Assembly (NCBI RefSeq): GCF_001905655.1
Contig: NZ_JMHT01000041.1
Span: 1 to 51,437 of the forward strand
Direction: 5' to 3'
DNA: 51,437 nt
DNA from: Mycobacterium sp. ST-F2
GTDB taxonomy: Bacteria; Actinomycetota; Actinomycetes; Mycobacteriales; Mycobacteriaceae
In this document: positions 25,825 to 33,389 of the stretch, piece after piece
Layout of the letters: each line of letters opens with the position of its first letter
Numbering within the stretch: position 1 is the stretch's first letter
The notes under the pieces: generated by a model
What the model saw: the letters and a program-made list of their open reading frames with translations, nothing else
Database searches by the model: none
What the model was told of the DNA's origin: nothing
Made by a program: the position numbers and the translations under genes

Positions 25825-27273
25825 ATGTACACCTCAGGGCCGTCGTGGTTCTTGTGGGTCGCCGGCATCGCCATCGGCCTGCCGGTCAGCCTGATCGCGC
25901 TCACCGAGTGGCGCCGGTCCCTGCTGCGCAGGCATAGTCCGCTCGCCGCCCCGGTGGGTCTCCTGCGCACCTACGTGCTGCCGGTGGTGGCAGTGCTGTT
26001 CCTGCTGCTCAAGGTCGCTGTCGTCCCCGCGCGCGACATGCCCATCCGGATTGTGGCGACGGTCCTGGTGTTCCTGGTGCTGCTGCTGGTGTTGTCGGGG
26101 CTGAGCAACACCATGTTCGCCAACGCCCCGGAGACCTCGTGGCGCAGCCGCATCCCGCGCATCTTCATCGACGTCGCCCGGATGGTCCTCATCATCCTGG
26201 GTCTGGCGGTGATCTCCCGCTATATCTGGGGCACCAACGTCAAGGGCGTGTTCACCGCCGTCGGCGTGAGCTCGGTGGTCATCGGCCTCATGCTGCAGCA
26301 CTCCGTGGGCCAGATCGTGTCCGGATTGTTCATGCTGTTCGAGCAGCCGTTCCGGATGGGCGACTGGCTGGATACCGCGGCCGCGCGCGGCCGGGTCGTC
26401 GAGGTGAACTGGCGCGCCGTCCACATCGAGTCCAGCACCGGTGTACAGATCACCCCCAACTCCGTGCTCGCCGGCACGTCCTTCACCAATCTGAGCCGGC
26501 TACCCACGTCGCACACGACGGTCACCACCACGTTCGCCGCCACGGATTCCCCGGATCAGGTGTGCGCAACCCTCACCCGGATCGCCACCAACCTGCCGCA
26601 GCGGGGCGACGACGTCGAACCGTCAACGGTGCCCATCGGCGACCACAAGTACCGCACCACCATCGGCCTGAAATCCCCCGGCGACGACGACGCCGTGCAG
26701 GCCACCTTCCTGCGCTGGGCCTGGTACGCCGCCCGGCGCGACAAACTGCATCTCGACGGCGTCGCCGACGACTACTCGACGCCGAAACGCCTCGAGGAGG
26801 CGCTGGACGAAGTCGCCGCACCGGCCCTGCGGTTGAACAAGGGCGACCAACAGGCGCTGATGCCCTACGCACGTCTGATCCGTTACGGCACAGGCGAACT
26901 CATCCAGGCACCCGGCGAAGTCCCGAAGACCATGACGATCGTGGTCTCCGGGCGGGTCCGGTTGACGGTGCCCACCCACGACGGGTCGGTCGCGGCGGTG
27001 CGCAGCCTCGACAAGGGCGCGCTCATCGGCGTTGCCGCCTTCACCCACCAGGCGAATCTGGCCTATGTACACGCCGTCGATGAAGTCACGCTGCTGCAGA
27101 TCGAGCACGACGAGATCCAGCGGCTGCTGACCGACCGACCCCAGTTGTCGCGCGAATTCGGACGCCTCATCGACGAACGGCGCAGCGAGGCGCAAACCGC
27201 CCGCAACGCGGCAAAGAAAGCGATCCGCGCCAAGGGAATTCACGCGTCGGCGCCTAGCTCCGGCTCGTCTTGA
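25825..27273 (+). CDS. MscS-like mechanosensitive channel with C-terminal cNMP-binding-like domain (Rv2434c-like)
   Basis: A 482-aa channel: five membrane segments (about 9-27, 46-67, 74-94, 113-132, 139-165), the last being the MscS pore helix (GVSSVVIGLMLQHSVGQIVSG), then FEQPFRMGDWL and the beta domain (GRVVEVNWRAVHIESSTGVQI). A cyclic-nucleotide-binding fold follows (about 340-450). Its phosphate-binding cassette reads KGALIGVAAFTHQANLAYV, lacking the Glu and Arg that hold cyclic nucleotide phosphate, so ligand binding may be lost or altered. It starts 2 bases after the cyclase-like gene, and both proteins are degenerate at their nucleotide sites. The pair matches Rv2435c-Rv2434c of M. 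tuberculosis. Confidence 0.87.
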   Translation: MYTSGPSWFLWVAGIAIGLPVSLIALTEWRRSLLRRHSPLAAPVGLLRTYVLPVVAVLFLLLKVAVVPARDMPIRIVATVLVFLVLLLVLSGLSNTMFANAPETSWRSRIPRIFIDVARMVLIILGLAVISRYIWGTNVKGVFTAVGVSSVVIGLMLQHSVGQIVSGLFMLFEQPFRMGDWLDTAAARGRVVEVNWRAVHIESSTGVQITPNSVLAGTSFTNLSRLPTSHTTVTTTFAATDSPDQVCATLTRIATNLPQRGDDVEPSTVPIGDHKYRTTIGLKSPGDDDAVQATFLRWAWYAARRDKLHLDGVADDYSTPKRLEEALDEVAAPALRLNKGDQQALMPYARLIRYGTGELIQAPGEVPKTMTIVVSGRVRLTVPTHDGSVAAVRSLDKGALIGVAAFTHQANLAYVHAVDEVTLLQIEHDEIQRLLTDRPQLSREFGRLIDERRSEAQTARNAAKKAIRAKGIHASAPSSGSS

Positions 27274-27556
27274 TGTCGAAGCCGACCTTCTCGCCGTCGA
27301 CGCTGGTGATCTTCAGGTGCGCCTTGTACGGACCCTCCGGTCCCGTGAAGGTGCAGTCGAATTCCCCGCCGACCTTGGCGTCGATACCGGACGGGCATTT
27401 GACGTCGGTCGGGTGAAATCCGGTCTTGCTGGTGACCATGTCGGTCACCGACTGTGCGGCGCCTTCGGGCTTGATGGTCGAGGTACACGCGCTCAGCTGC
27501 AGCGTGAGAACCCCGAAGATGAGGGTCGTACCGATGAAGCCGGTGGAACGGGTCAT
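27254..27556 (-). CDS. DUF4333 lipoprotein
   Basis: A 100-aa lipoprotein with a signal peptide ending in a lipobox (LSAC, Cys at about residue 24), so it should be diacylated and held on the outer face of the plasma membrane. The rest matches the mycobacterial DUF4333 pattern: an acidic/hydrophobic helix, VKCPSGIDAKVGGEFDCTF with two Cys that probably form a disulfide, then GPYKAHLKITSVDGEKVGFDI. ATG at 27556 is chosen; the frame stays open to 27712 without signal-like sequence. Its 3' end overlaps the convergent MscS gene by 20 bases. Function unknown. Confidence 0.8.
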   Translation of the reverse strand: MTRSTGFIGTTLIFGVLTLQLSACTSTIKPEGAAQSVTDMVTSKTGFHPTDVKCPSGIDAKVGGEFDCTFTGPEGPYKAHLKITSVDGEKVGFDIKTSRS

Positions 27557-27733
27557 GGCAGGAACGTAGCCACACGGAGTTGGAAATGCATTGGAGGCCG
27601 CCTTCGCGCAGCGGTCGAACACGCTTCGCAGTAACCCGGACTGTTCCCGGTCACGCCGACCCAGCTCGACGCCATGGCGGCCGCGGGCCAGGATTGTGTT
27701 GTGACAGAACACGTCTCCTGATTGGCAGGCCCG

Positions 27734-29419
27734 TCACTGCGATCTACGGATCCGCTCCCCCACCGCCGTGACCCGGCGCCGCACGCGCGTGACCCGCGGT
27801 ACGTATTCGGCGGCACGTCGGGCCCCGTCCAGAATCGTGGCCATCGGCTGCAACGGAGCGGAGACACGGACCGGCGAGCGGTCGACCTGAGGCGCCCGAT
27901 CTCCCTCCCACCACACCGGCTCGGTCAGCCGCTGCACGAACGGCACCGAACTCTCCACCGACGCGTTGCCCCACTCGATGGCACGATCGATGGCTTCCGG
28001 CGCGGCCGCCAACGTGACCGGAGACAACGTCGGGCTGAACCGGATGACGCGGTCGGCGAACGGCGCGTTGCGGACCATCTGAAGCTGCAGCGCCTGCGTA
28101 ATGGGTTGCAGCCAGAGATGTCTCGGATTCCATTGCGGGTGGAAGCAGTCCCAGCCGATGTAGCACGCGTTGCGGGTGCCGAGGCGCCCGTCCTGGATGC
28201 GCTTCCACGCCAGCTCGATTGGGACGTTACTGGCCGCTCCCCCGTCGACCAGTGCGGCGACGTCCTTCTCGACGAGCAGCTGATCGAGCAGGCCCCACAT
28301 CCGCGGGTCGCTGGACTCGTGATGCAGAATGCCCGGGATCGCCGACGAAAAACTCGCGGCGTCAACGACATTGAAGTCAGCGGTGAGATCGTCGCCGCCC
28401 AGCACGATCGGTTTCACAACGCGTGAGTCGATGAACGCGGCGACCTGCCACAGGCGGTTGACGGCGCCCGGTGCGTAACCCAGCTTGAGGTGCTCGAGCG
28501 CCCGTACGCCCATCAACGTGAAGTGCGACGGATGGAACTGCCCGGGCAGCCGATCGAAAGACTGTTTCCTGACACCGGCGACGACGGTCTCGTACGGGAT
28601 GGCGAGGTCCGTCAGCCGCATCGGCTCACCGTCTTCTCGCGTGAACATCTCCTTGGCGAACTCGTCGAACTGCAACGAGAACAGGCCGTTGAGGCCGTGG
28701 CGGCGCCGGGTCCTGGCCGGGGCCAGGACCCCGCGGTACGTCACGGTTTTCGCCCACGCGACGTAGTCCTCGATGGGCACCGGCAGAACCCGGGCCATCA
28801 CGCTGCCCACGATGGCGCCGAAGGAGTTGGTCAGCATGTAGGCCGGCGGCAGGCCGGCCGCGAGCATGCGTTGCATGCCACCGAGGTAGACGTAGCCGGC
28901 GCCACCCCCGCCACCCAACACCGCGACATAGGTCTTGTACCCGAGCTCGGTGTCGAGTTCGTCCGCCGAGAAGTCGTTGGCGTGGCGCTCCAGCAGCCGC
29001 GCTCGTTCGTACTCCACGTCCTCGGCGAAGCTCAGGAGGACGGCCTTCGCGGCATCCAATCGTTCCTGCGCTGTGGTACGCCCACGGAGCGGGTTGTACA
29101 GCGCGTCGATCACCCGCTGCCGGAAGCCGGCGGTCGCGTCGCCGACGGTGACATCCCCGCGGCCGCGGGTACCACCCGGACCGGCCGCGCCCGGCTCGAA
29201 TACCGTCAGGCGCGCGAAGCTCAACAGGTAGCGCAGGCGCCGGAACTGCTCGGCGCTGAGCACGTCGGGGCATTCGAGGTCGGCACGAACCAGCGCAGCC
29301 TCCATGTGCTGCAGTGCCAGGGTCGGGTTGCTGCCCGGAAGACCAGGCGGTTCGACTTCCTCTACCAGGGCCAACTCATTGGACAGCTCGCCGAACGGTA
29401 CGAGCTCGGAATTCGCCAT
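27734..29419 (-). CDS. Patatin-like phospholipase family protein
   Basis: A 561-aa protein with an N-terminal helical region (about 1-160) and a patatin domain (about 165-440). The oxyanion loop is GGGGGAGYVYLGG, the nucleophile elbow is TNSFGAIVG (Ser in N-S-F-G rather than the usual G-x-S-x-G), and the catalytic Asp is in VDGGAASNVP. It would be a serine lipase or acyl hydrolase acting on phospholipid or acylglycerol. No signal peptide is seen. ATG at 29419 is used; a GTG at 29437 is possible. It follows the hydrolase gene on the same strand after a 59-base gap, so cotranscription is possible. Confidence 0.82.
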   Translation of the reverse strand: MANSELVPFGELSNELALVEEVEPPGLPGSNPTLALQHMEAALVRADLECPDVLSAEQFRRLRYLLSFARLTVFEPGAAGPGGTRGRGDVTVGDATAGFRQRVIDALYNPLRGRTTAQERLDAAKAVLLSFAEDVEYERARLLERHANDFSADELDTELGYKTYVAVLGGGGGAGYVYLGGMQRMLAAGLPPAYMLTNSFGAIVGSVMARVLPVPIEDYVAWAKTVTYRGVLAPARTRRRHGLNGLFSLQFDEFAKEMFTREDGEPMRLTDLAIPYETVVAGVRKQSFDRLPGQFHPSHFTLMGVRALEHLKLGYAPGAVNRLWQVAAFIDSRVVKPIVLGGDDLTADFNVVDAASFSSAIPGILHHESSDPRMWGLLDQLLVEKDVAALVDGGAASNVPIELAWKRIQDGRLGTRNACYIGWDCFHPQWNPRHLWLQPITQALQLQMVRNAPFADRVIRFSPTLSPVTLAAAPEAIDRAIEWGNASVESSVPFVQRLTEPVWWEGDRAPQVDRSPVRVSAPLQPMATILDGARRAAEYVPRVTRVRRRVTAVGERIRRSQ

Positions 29420-29478
29420 CCGGTCATTCTTCGCTACTGCGCCGCCCCGCGTTGCGGTTGGGTCGGAAGTGGTCGGGC

Positions 29479-30354
29479 TCAACTCCGCTGCGGCTCTGCC
29501 AGCACATCCAGGAGCCACTTCACGACGAGTTCAGGCTGCTCATCGACGATGAAGTGACCGCAGCCGGGCACCTCGGTGATGTTCAGATCGTCGGCGTGAT
29601 CCTTGAAGCCCTCCAGCAGCGACGGGTGCACCGCCACGTCGTCGAGACCGAAGAGGACGCGCACCGGCATGGCGAGCTTCTGGTCGTCATACGGACCGCG
29701 CGCGAGCTTGGCGACCTCTTTGCCGACCATGGACCGGTAGATCTTGGAACCCGCCACGCGACGGTCACGGTCTCGGAAGCAGCTGCGGAAGAAATCCACC
29801 GATTCCTGTGGCATCCCGCTGCGGCGGATGAACCACCACAGCGTCGGCGACAGGTGCGAAAGTGGCCCTGCCACAGGGGCTCCCACGACCAGTTGATACG
29901 CCAGCTTGTGCGCATGGCGAGCCACCCGGCCCGGCTCCTGCCACACCGGCGGGATGTTGAGAATGGCCAGCCGGGTGATCCGCTCCGGCGCCTTCAGCGC
30001 CACCAGCTGCGCGGTCCAGCCACCCCAGTCATGGCCCACCAGGTCAAAGGATTCCAGCCCCAGCGCGGTCGCCGCGGCGAGCACATCGGAGGCGAACTGC
30101 TCCTTCTCATAGCCCTTCGGGGTGACCTCGCTCCAGCCGGCGCCGCGCAGATCCATGGCATGCACCCGGCAGCCGGCAGCTGCCAGCGCGGGGATGACCT
30201 TGTGCCACATGAACCAGTTCTCCGGCCAGCCGTGCAGCAGCACGACCGGGCGCCCGCCCTCCGGTCCGGCCACGGCGACATGAATCTTCACATCTCCGGC
30301 CTGCACATATTCATGGGTCACGCCATCGAGAGTGGGCATGCTGCGCTGAGTCAT
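29479..30354 (-). CDS. Alpha/beta hydrolase, epoxide-hydrolase-like
   Basis: A 291-aa alpha/beta hydrolase with the epoxide hydrolase/haloalkane dehalogenase layout: oxyanion motif LLHGWPENWFMW (about 38-49), nucleophile elbow GHDWGG with Asp as nucleophile (about 109-114), a cap domain with candidate Tyr residues, and the late GCGHF motif with the catalytic His (about 269). It would open epoxides of lipids or xenobiotics. ATG at 30354 is preferred, with an alternative at 30363. A perfect palindrome (30364-30379) sits immediately upstream, suggesting tight repression. The upstream region also holds the remains of a CheB-like gene. Confidence 0.85.
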   Translation of the reverse strand: MTQRSMPTLDGVTHEYVQAGDVKIHVAVAGPEGGRPVVLLHGWPENWFMWHKVIPALAAAGCRVHAMDLRGAGWSEVTPKGYEKEQFASDVLAAATALGLESFDLVGHDWGGWTAQLVALKAPERITRLAILNIPPVWQEPGRVARHAHKLAYQLVVGAPVAGPLSHLSPTLWWFIRRSGMPQESVDFFRSCFRDRDRRVAGSKIYRSMVGKEVAKLARGPYDDQKLAMPVRVLFGLDDVAVHPSLLEGFKDHADDLNITEVPGCGHFIVDEQPELVVKWLLDVLAEPQRS

Positions 30355-30363
30355 GCAACGCAT

Positions 30364-30379
30364 CTTACCGCGCGGTAAG
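30364..30379. promoter_or_regulatory. Perfect 16-bp palindrome upstream of epoxide-hydrolase-like gene
   Basis: CTTACCGCGCGGTAAG is a perfect palindrome placed 9 bases before the preferred ATG (30354) and directly before the alternative one (30363). A repressor of TetR type binding here would cover the start of transcription. No regulator gene lies next to it, so the cognate protein must be elsewhere. The regulatory role is inferred from symmetry and position. Confidence 0.55.
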
Positions 30380-30412
30380 TTCGGTGGCCGAGACCCATCC
30401 GCGGCAGCGGCC

Positions 30413-30721
30413 TCACCACGAATCTCGCGCCTCCGGCATGTTCGGCTCCGACAGCCATCTACCGATTTCATGCGGATCCGCGACATGGTCGGGTTCCACC
30501 CTGAGCATCGCCGCGTTGACCGCGAGAACGGCCTCACAGGAATCGGGGTCCTGCAGCACGACTCGCCCCCCGGCGGATTTCACCGCCTCACATCCTCGAG
30601 CGCCGTCTTCGCTTGCGCACGTGAGCAAAACCGCGGTTACCGAATTGGTCAGCTGGGCTGCGCTCGAGAACGCCACGTCGATCGACGGGCGCGAGCTGAC
30701 GACCGGCGCATCCAGTGTCAG
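30413..30721 (-). pseudogene. Remnant of a CheB-type methylesterase gene
   Basis: The frame encodes the C-terminal half of a CheB catalytic domain: RPSIDVAFSSAA, then LLTCASEDGARG (whose Asp corresponds to the catalytic Asp), AIKSAGG-like EAVKSAGGRVVLQDPDS, and a final DHVADPHEIGRWL. The N-terminal half with the catalytic Ser and His is absent. Homologous sequence can be followed back to about 30721, where it runs into the end of the response regulator gene without an ATG, GTG or TTG in frame. A GTG at 30676 could start an 87-aa protein, but that would not be an enzyme. It looks like a truncated member of a mycobacterial response-regulator/CheB/CheR signalling operon. Confidence 0.65.
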
Positions 30722-31380
30722 GTGGCGAACATCTGACCCAGCTCGATGACGATTGTCTTCTCCAGGGAGGCCAGGTCGAGACTGTCCTTGGCGAAGATGT
30801 TGGCCAGCCTCTCCCGTCGCCGCGTGAGGGCCAACTCCTCACGTTGCCGCGTCTCGGCAGAACGAGCCGCCCGCAATTGCTCCTCGTGAAGCTCGGCCGA
30901 CTCCCTGTGCAGCCGGGCAAAAGACCGGTCCAGCTCCAGCAATGCCTTGACCTTTGCATAGAGCACCTGTCGCGACACCGGCTTGAGCAGGAAGTCGACC
31001 GCCCCCAGGTCATACCCACGATGCAGGTCGCCCTCGTCTGCCTGCCCGGTGAGGAAGATGATCGGGGTAGAAGCGAACTCGCCGGTTTCCCGGATCAGCT
31101 GCGCGGTTTCGAAACCGTCCATCCCCGGCAAGTTCTTGTCCAGAACGATTACTGCCACCTTGCGCTGGAGCAGCGCGGTGAGCGCCTCTTCGCCCGAACC
31201 AGCCTGCACGATCTCACAGTCCAACGGCGCCAACACCGCGCACAGCAGGTCGCGCAGTCGCGCATCGTCGTCGACGACCAGGACCGTCTGCCCGTCGTCG
31301 GCTGCAACATTCGTCTGCGCGGCGTCATCCTTCCGGGTCGCGATGAACGACCCCTCGCGCACACCTGCCGTGACACGCAC
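30718..31380 (-). CDS. Response regulator with receiver domain and C-terminal coiled coil
   Basis: A 220-aa stand-alone response regulator. The receiver (about residues 32-150) has the acidic pair VVDDD, the phospho-acceptor Asp in VIVLDKNLPGMDG, the Thr in FLTGQ and the Lys in LLKPV. It is followed by a charged coiled coil (about 150-200) instead of a DNA-binding domain, so output is probably protein-protein. GTG at 31380 is taken as the start; a shorter start within the first 25 codons is possible. Downstream on the same strand is a CheB remnant, so this is probably what is left of a larger phosphorelay unit. The tRNA-Ala islet begins 175 bases upstream. Confidence 0.85.
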   Translation of the reverse strand: MRVTAGVREGSFIATRKDDAAQTNVAADDGQTVLVVDDDARLRDLLCAVLAPLDCEIVQAGSGEEALTALLQRKVAVIVLDKNLPGMDGFETAQLIRETGEFASTPIIFLTGQADEGDLHRGYDLGAVDFLLKPVSRQVLYAKVKALLELDRSFARLHRESAELHEEQLRAARSAETRQREELALTRRRERLANIFAKDSLDLASLEKTIVIELGQMFAT

Positions 31381-31555
31381 GCCGGCTTCCCCCCACCCAA
31401 ATCTTCGTCAGCTACGTACAGGCCGGTGCCCGGCCTCTACGAACCAACGGTCCCCGCCTCAAGCCATCGTGTAGCCACAAAGGCTGAGAAATTACTGTGG
31501 CAGAGCTTCACTGTGGCAGCCCGGCGTTCGACGAAAATAACGCCCCAGACGAAAT

Positions 31556-31623
31556 AAACCCGCCCTGACCGAAGTCAGAGCGGGTTGAAACGTGGAGCTA
31601 AGGGGACTCGAACCCCTGACCCC
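31556..31623. repeat. Left direct repeat of islet, displaced tRNA-Ala 3' fragment
   Basis: This copy includes the terminator hairpin (31557-31586) and the last 31 bases of tRNA-Ala in minus-strand orientation (T arm, 3' acceptor strand and discriminator, 31593-31623). The sequence then diverges from the tRNA, so this copy cannot make a tRNA. It is identical over 68 bases to 33224-33291 and would be the distal attachment site. Confidence 0.85.
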
Positions 31624-31685
31624 ACATCAGCAGACTCCGATCGGATCAGACAGACATCCTGTTCAAGCGCCTCCCTTGCTCAATT

Positions 31686-31726
31686 AGTATGCATTTCGTA
31701 CCCTAAAGAAGTACGTTTCGCATACT
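31686..31726. promoter_or_regulatory. Operator-like inverted repeat upstream of the AbiE pair
   Basis: AGTATGCATTTCGTAC (31686-31701) and GTACGTTTCGCATACT (31711-31726) are inverted arms that match at 12 of 16 positions across a 9-base spacer: seven outer and five inner bases pair, the central four do not. The site ends 12 bases before the preferred start of the antitoxin gene. AbiEi antitoxins are known to repress their own operon by binding inverted repeats in the promoter, so this is the probable autoregulatory operator. Confidence 0.65.
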
Positions 31727-31738
31727 TAAGAGGTGAAC

Positions 31739-32386
31739 GTGGCGCAAGACCACAGCACCCCCATTCCAGCGGCGTTGGCCCAGGTCCCGCTGCGGACCAT
31801 TCGGCCGCGCGATGCCACTGTTGCGTATCACCACCCTCGGCCCCAGCTCGCGCGGCTCACTGAGCACGGATTACTACACCGTCTTGCCGACGGCTATTAC
31901 GTCGTTGTCCCCCAAGACATGGTTGGACGGCCGTGGATTCCGGGGCTCGAAGCCGCCGCCGCCGGGATCGGCTCTGCGATCTACGGAATAGATGAGGTCG
32001 TCGTAATGGGCATAAGTGCCGCACGCCTACATGGGGCGATTCCGCGAGCACTTGCGACCGCGATCATCGCAGTGCCACAACAACACCGGCCGATCGCACT
32101 CTCCGACCGGCCGGCGATCGTGCGATTCGTCAAGCGTCAGACGGCCGAGATCGACGCCGAGCTCATCCGCACCGAGTTGGGACCGACGCTGGTGACCACC
32201 CCTGAGCAGACTGTGCTCGATCTGGCCCACCGCCCCTCACTGGGGGACGCGGAACCCGACGTTCCCACCGCCCTGGCCGCGCTGTACGCACGCAGCGACA
32301 AGAGCCGACTACAGGAGTTGGCAACCGACCAACGTCGACTCGCGTCGCTACGCCGGGCAGAAGCCTGGGTGCACGCAAGATCATGA
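31739..32386 (+). CDS. AbiEi-like antitoxin / transcriptional regulator
   Basis: A 215-aa protein of the AbiEi antitoxin type. The N-terminal part has a winged-helix-like stretch (QLARLTEHGLLHRLADGYYVVVP, about residues 37-59) and the C-terminal domain has the family line LVTTPEQTVLDLAHRP (about 150-165). In type IV AbiE systems this protein neutralises the toxin's effect without stable binding and represses the operon. GTG at 31739 is preferred because AAGAGG lies 5 bases upstream; a GTG at 31733 is also in frame. Its TGA overlaps the ATG of the toxin gene. An inverted repeat lies directly upstream. Confidence 0.75.
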   Translation: MAQDHSTPIPAALAQVPLRTIRPRDATVAYHHPRPQLARLTEHGLLHRLADGYYVVVPQDMVGRPWIPGLEAAAAGIGSAIYGIDEVVVMGISAARLHGAIPRALATAIIAVPQQHRPIALSDRPAIVRFVKRQTAEIDAELIRTELGPTLVTTPEQTVLDLAHRPSLGDAEPDVPTALAALYARSDKSRLQELATDQRRLASLRRAEAWVHARS

Positions 32387-33147
32387 ACATCGACGAACGT
32401 GACGCCGTGGCAACACAATTCGGCGTTGCCACCGAGCAAGTCGAACGCGACCACCTCATGTCGCATCTGCTGGCGTTCCTGAGTCGAAACTTCGGCGACC
32501 GGATCCACTTCATCGGCGGAACTGCCCTGGCGCGCACGCATCTTGCTGATGGCCGGCTGAGCGAGGACATCGATCTCATCGCCCTTGGCGACCGCAAGCT
32601 GGTCGCGCAGGATCTGGATGCTGCCCTCCCCCGCGCTGTGCCTCGTAGCCATGGGCGGCTCACCGTAGAACCCGCATTGAGTTCAATCGCAGACACTGTC
32701 CCCGTGCTGATAAGGCCCGCGGACGGCCACCCGATACGGCTACAGCTGCTGTCGTCTGAGGATCGAATTCTGTGGCCGACCGAACGCCGCGCACTGGTCC
32801 AGCGCTACGCCGATGCACCGCCAGCGGAACTGTTGGTGCCAACGTTGCCCGCTTTCGCCGCATCGAAGACTGCGACGTGGGCCGATAGGCATGCTGCCCG
32901 CGACCTCTGGGACCTGTGGGCGCTCAACAAGATCGGTGCCATCGAGCCGGCGGCTGCCGCGCTGTTCCGGCGATTCGGTCCCACCAATAGAGACCCTGGC
33001 GATTACCTATTTCGCGATGCGCCATCGGATACGGTCTGGCAGGCGCAATTGGCCGGACAGACCCGACTGACAGTGTCCGCGAAAGACGCCCTCCACGCGG
33101 TACACACCGCCTGGCGAACCGCAATCCAGGCTGCGCGCCCTACATAG
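32383..33147 (+). CDS. AbiEii-like nucleotidyltransferase toxin
   Basis: A 254-aa DUF1814/AbiEii-type nucleotidyltransferase. The polymerase-beta-like signature is intact: FIGGTALARTHL (G45-G46-T47) followed by LSEDIDL (S60-E61-D62-x-D64). The family's later motifs also appear: a conserved Lys in AASKTATWADRHAARDLWDLWAL and its RDLWDL. Relatives such as MenT in M. tuberculosis transfer nucleotides to tRNA, and AbiE systems abort phage infection, so this is the probable toxin. ATG at 32383 overlaps the antitoxin stop (ATGA), giving translational coupling. The gene ends 76 bases before the right repeat of the islet. Confidence 0.82.
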   Translation: MNIDERDAVATQFGVATEQVERDHLMSHLLAFLSRNFGDRIHFIGGTALARTHLADGRLSEDIDLIALGDRKLVAQDLDAALPRAVPRSHGRLTVEPALSSIADTVPVLIRPADGHPIRLQLLSSEDRILWPTERRALVQRYADAPPAELLVPTLPAFAASKTATWADRHAARDLWDLWALNKIGAIEPAAAALFRRFGPTNRDPGDYLFRDAPSDTVWQAQLAGQTRLTVSAKDALHAVHTAWRTAIQAARPT

Positions 33148-33223
33148 GGCGACCCGCGGTTGACTGTGCGGCTACTCTCACGCCTACTCGCGCTTCTCCT
33201 GCACCGGCGCACGATGAACGCAA

Positions 33224-33291
33224 AAACCCGCCCTGACCGAAGTCAGAGCGGGTTGAAACGTGGAGCTAAGGGGACTCGAACCCCTGACCCC
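33224..33291. repeat. Right direct repeat of islet, overlapping the intact tRNA-Ala
   Basis: Identical over 68 bases to 31556-31623. This copy includes the 3' part of the functional tRNA-Ala gene (33261-33291) and its terminator. It would be the attachment site reconstituted at the tRNA. Identity ends inside the anticodon-stem side of the tRNA, where the left copy has four C instead of five and then diverges. Confidence 0.85.
33225..33254 (-). terminator. Rho-independent terminator of tRNA-Ala
   Basis: On the minus strand 13-base arms pair with one G-T mismatch around a short loop and are followed by TTTTT, just 6 bases downstream of the tRNA 3' end. A second copy of the hairpin without the full T-run lies at 31557-31586 in the left repeat. 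Confidence 0.75.
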
Positions 33292-33333
33292 CACACTGCC
33301 AGTGTGGTGCGCTACCAGCTGCGCCATAGCCCC
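33261..33333 (-). tRNA. tRNA-Ala (anticodon GGC)
   Basis: The minus strand gives a 73-base cloverleaf. Acceptor strands GGGGCTA and TAGCTCC pair with a G-T at the third position, the G3-U70 identity element of tRNA-Ala. The anticodon loop has GGC in CACACTGGCAGTGTG, the T loop reads GTTCGAGTC, and A is the discriminator. CCA is not encoded. The 3' third is duplicated at 31593-31623 by the adjacent islet. Confidence 0.95.
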
Positions 33334-33389
33334 TTAAGTGGTGCCTGATGAAGCTACACCACCAGCACCACGGTGAACAAAACGGCTGG

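Larger units (their letters stand above)
31556..33291. mobile_element. 1.67-kb tRNA-Ala islet carrying an AbiE toxin-antitoxin pair
   Basis: The segment is bounded by perfect 68-base direct repeats (31556-31623 and 33224-33291, offset 1668). Each repeat contains the 3' end of tRNA-Ala and the terminator hairpin behind it. The intact tRNA lies at the right end and a displaced 3' tRNA fragment at the left end, as in an element inserted at a tRNA 3' end. The only genes inside are the AbiEi- and AbiEii-like pair with an operator-like repeat. No integrase, excisionase or transposase is present, so it is either a decayed element or one mobilised in trans. Confidence 0.8.

Noticed and set aside
31585..31863. 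Open frame beginning with a GAKGTRTPDP-like peptide across the left repeat
   Set aside because: This peptide is the well-known false translation of a tRNA 3' end; the frame overlaps the displaced tRNA fragment and the AbiE promoter.
32383..33147. Reading the AbiEii-like protein as an ordinary housekeeping nucleotidyltransferase
   Set aside because: The GGT...SEDID signature, the coupled AbiEi-like gene and the islet setting all point to a toxin.
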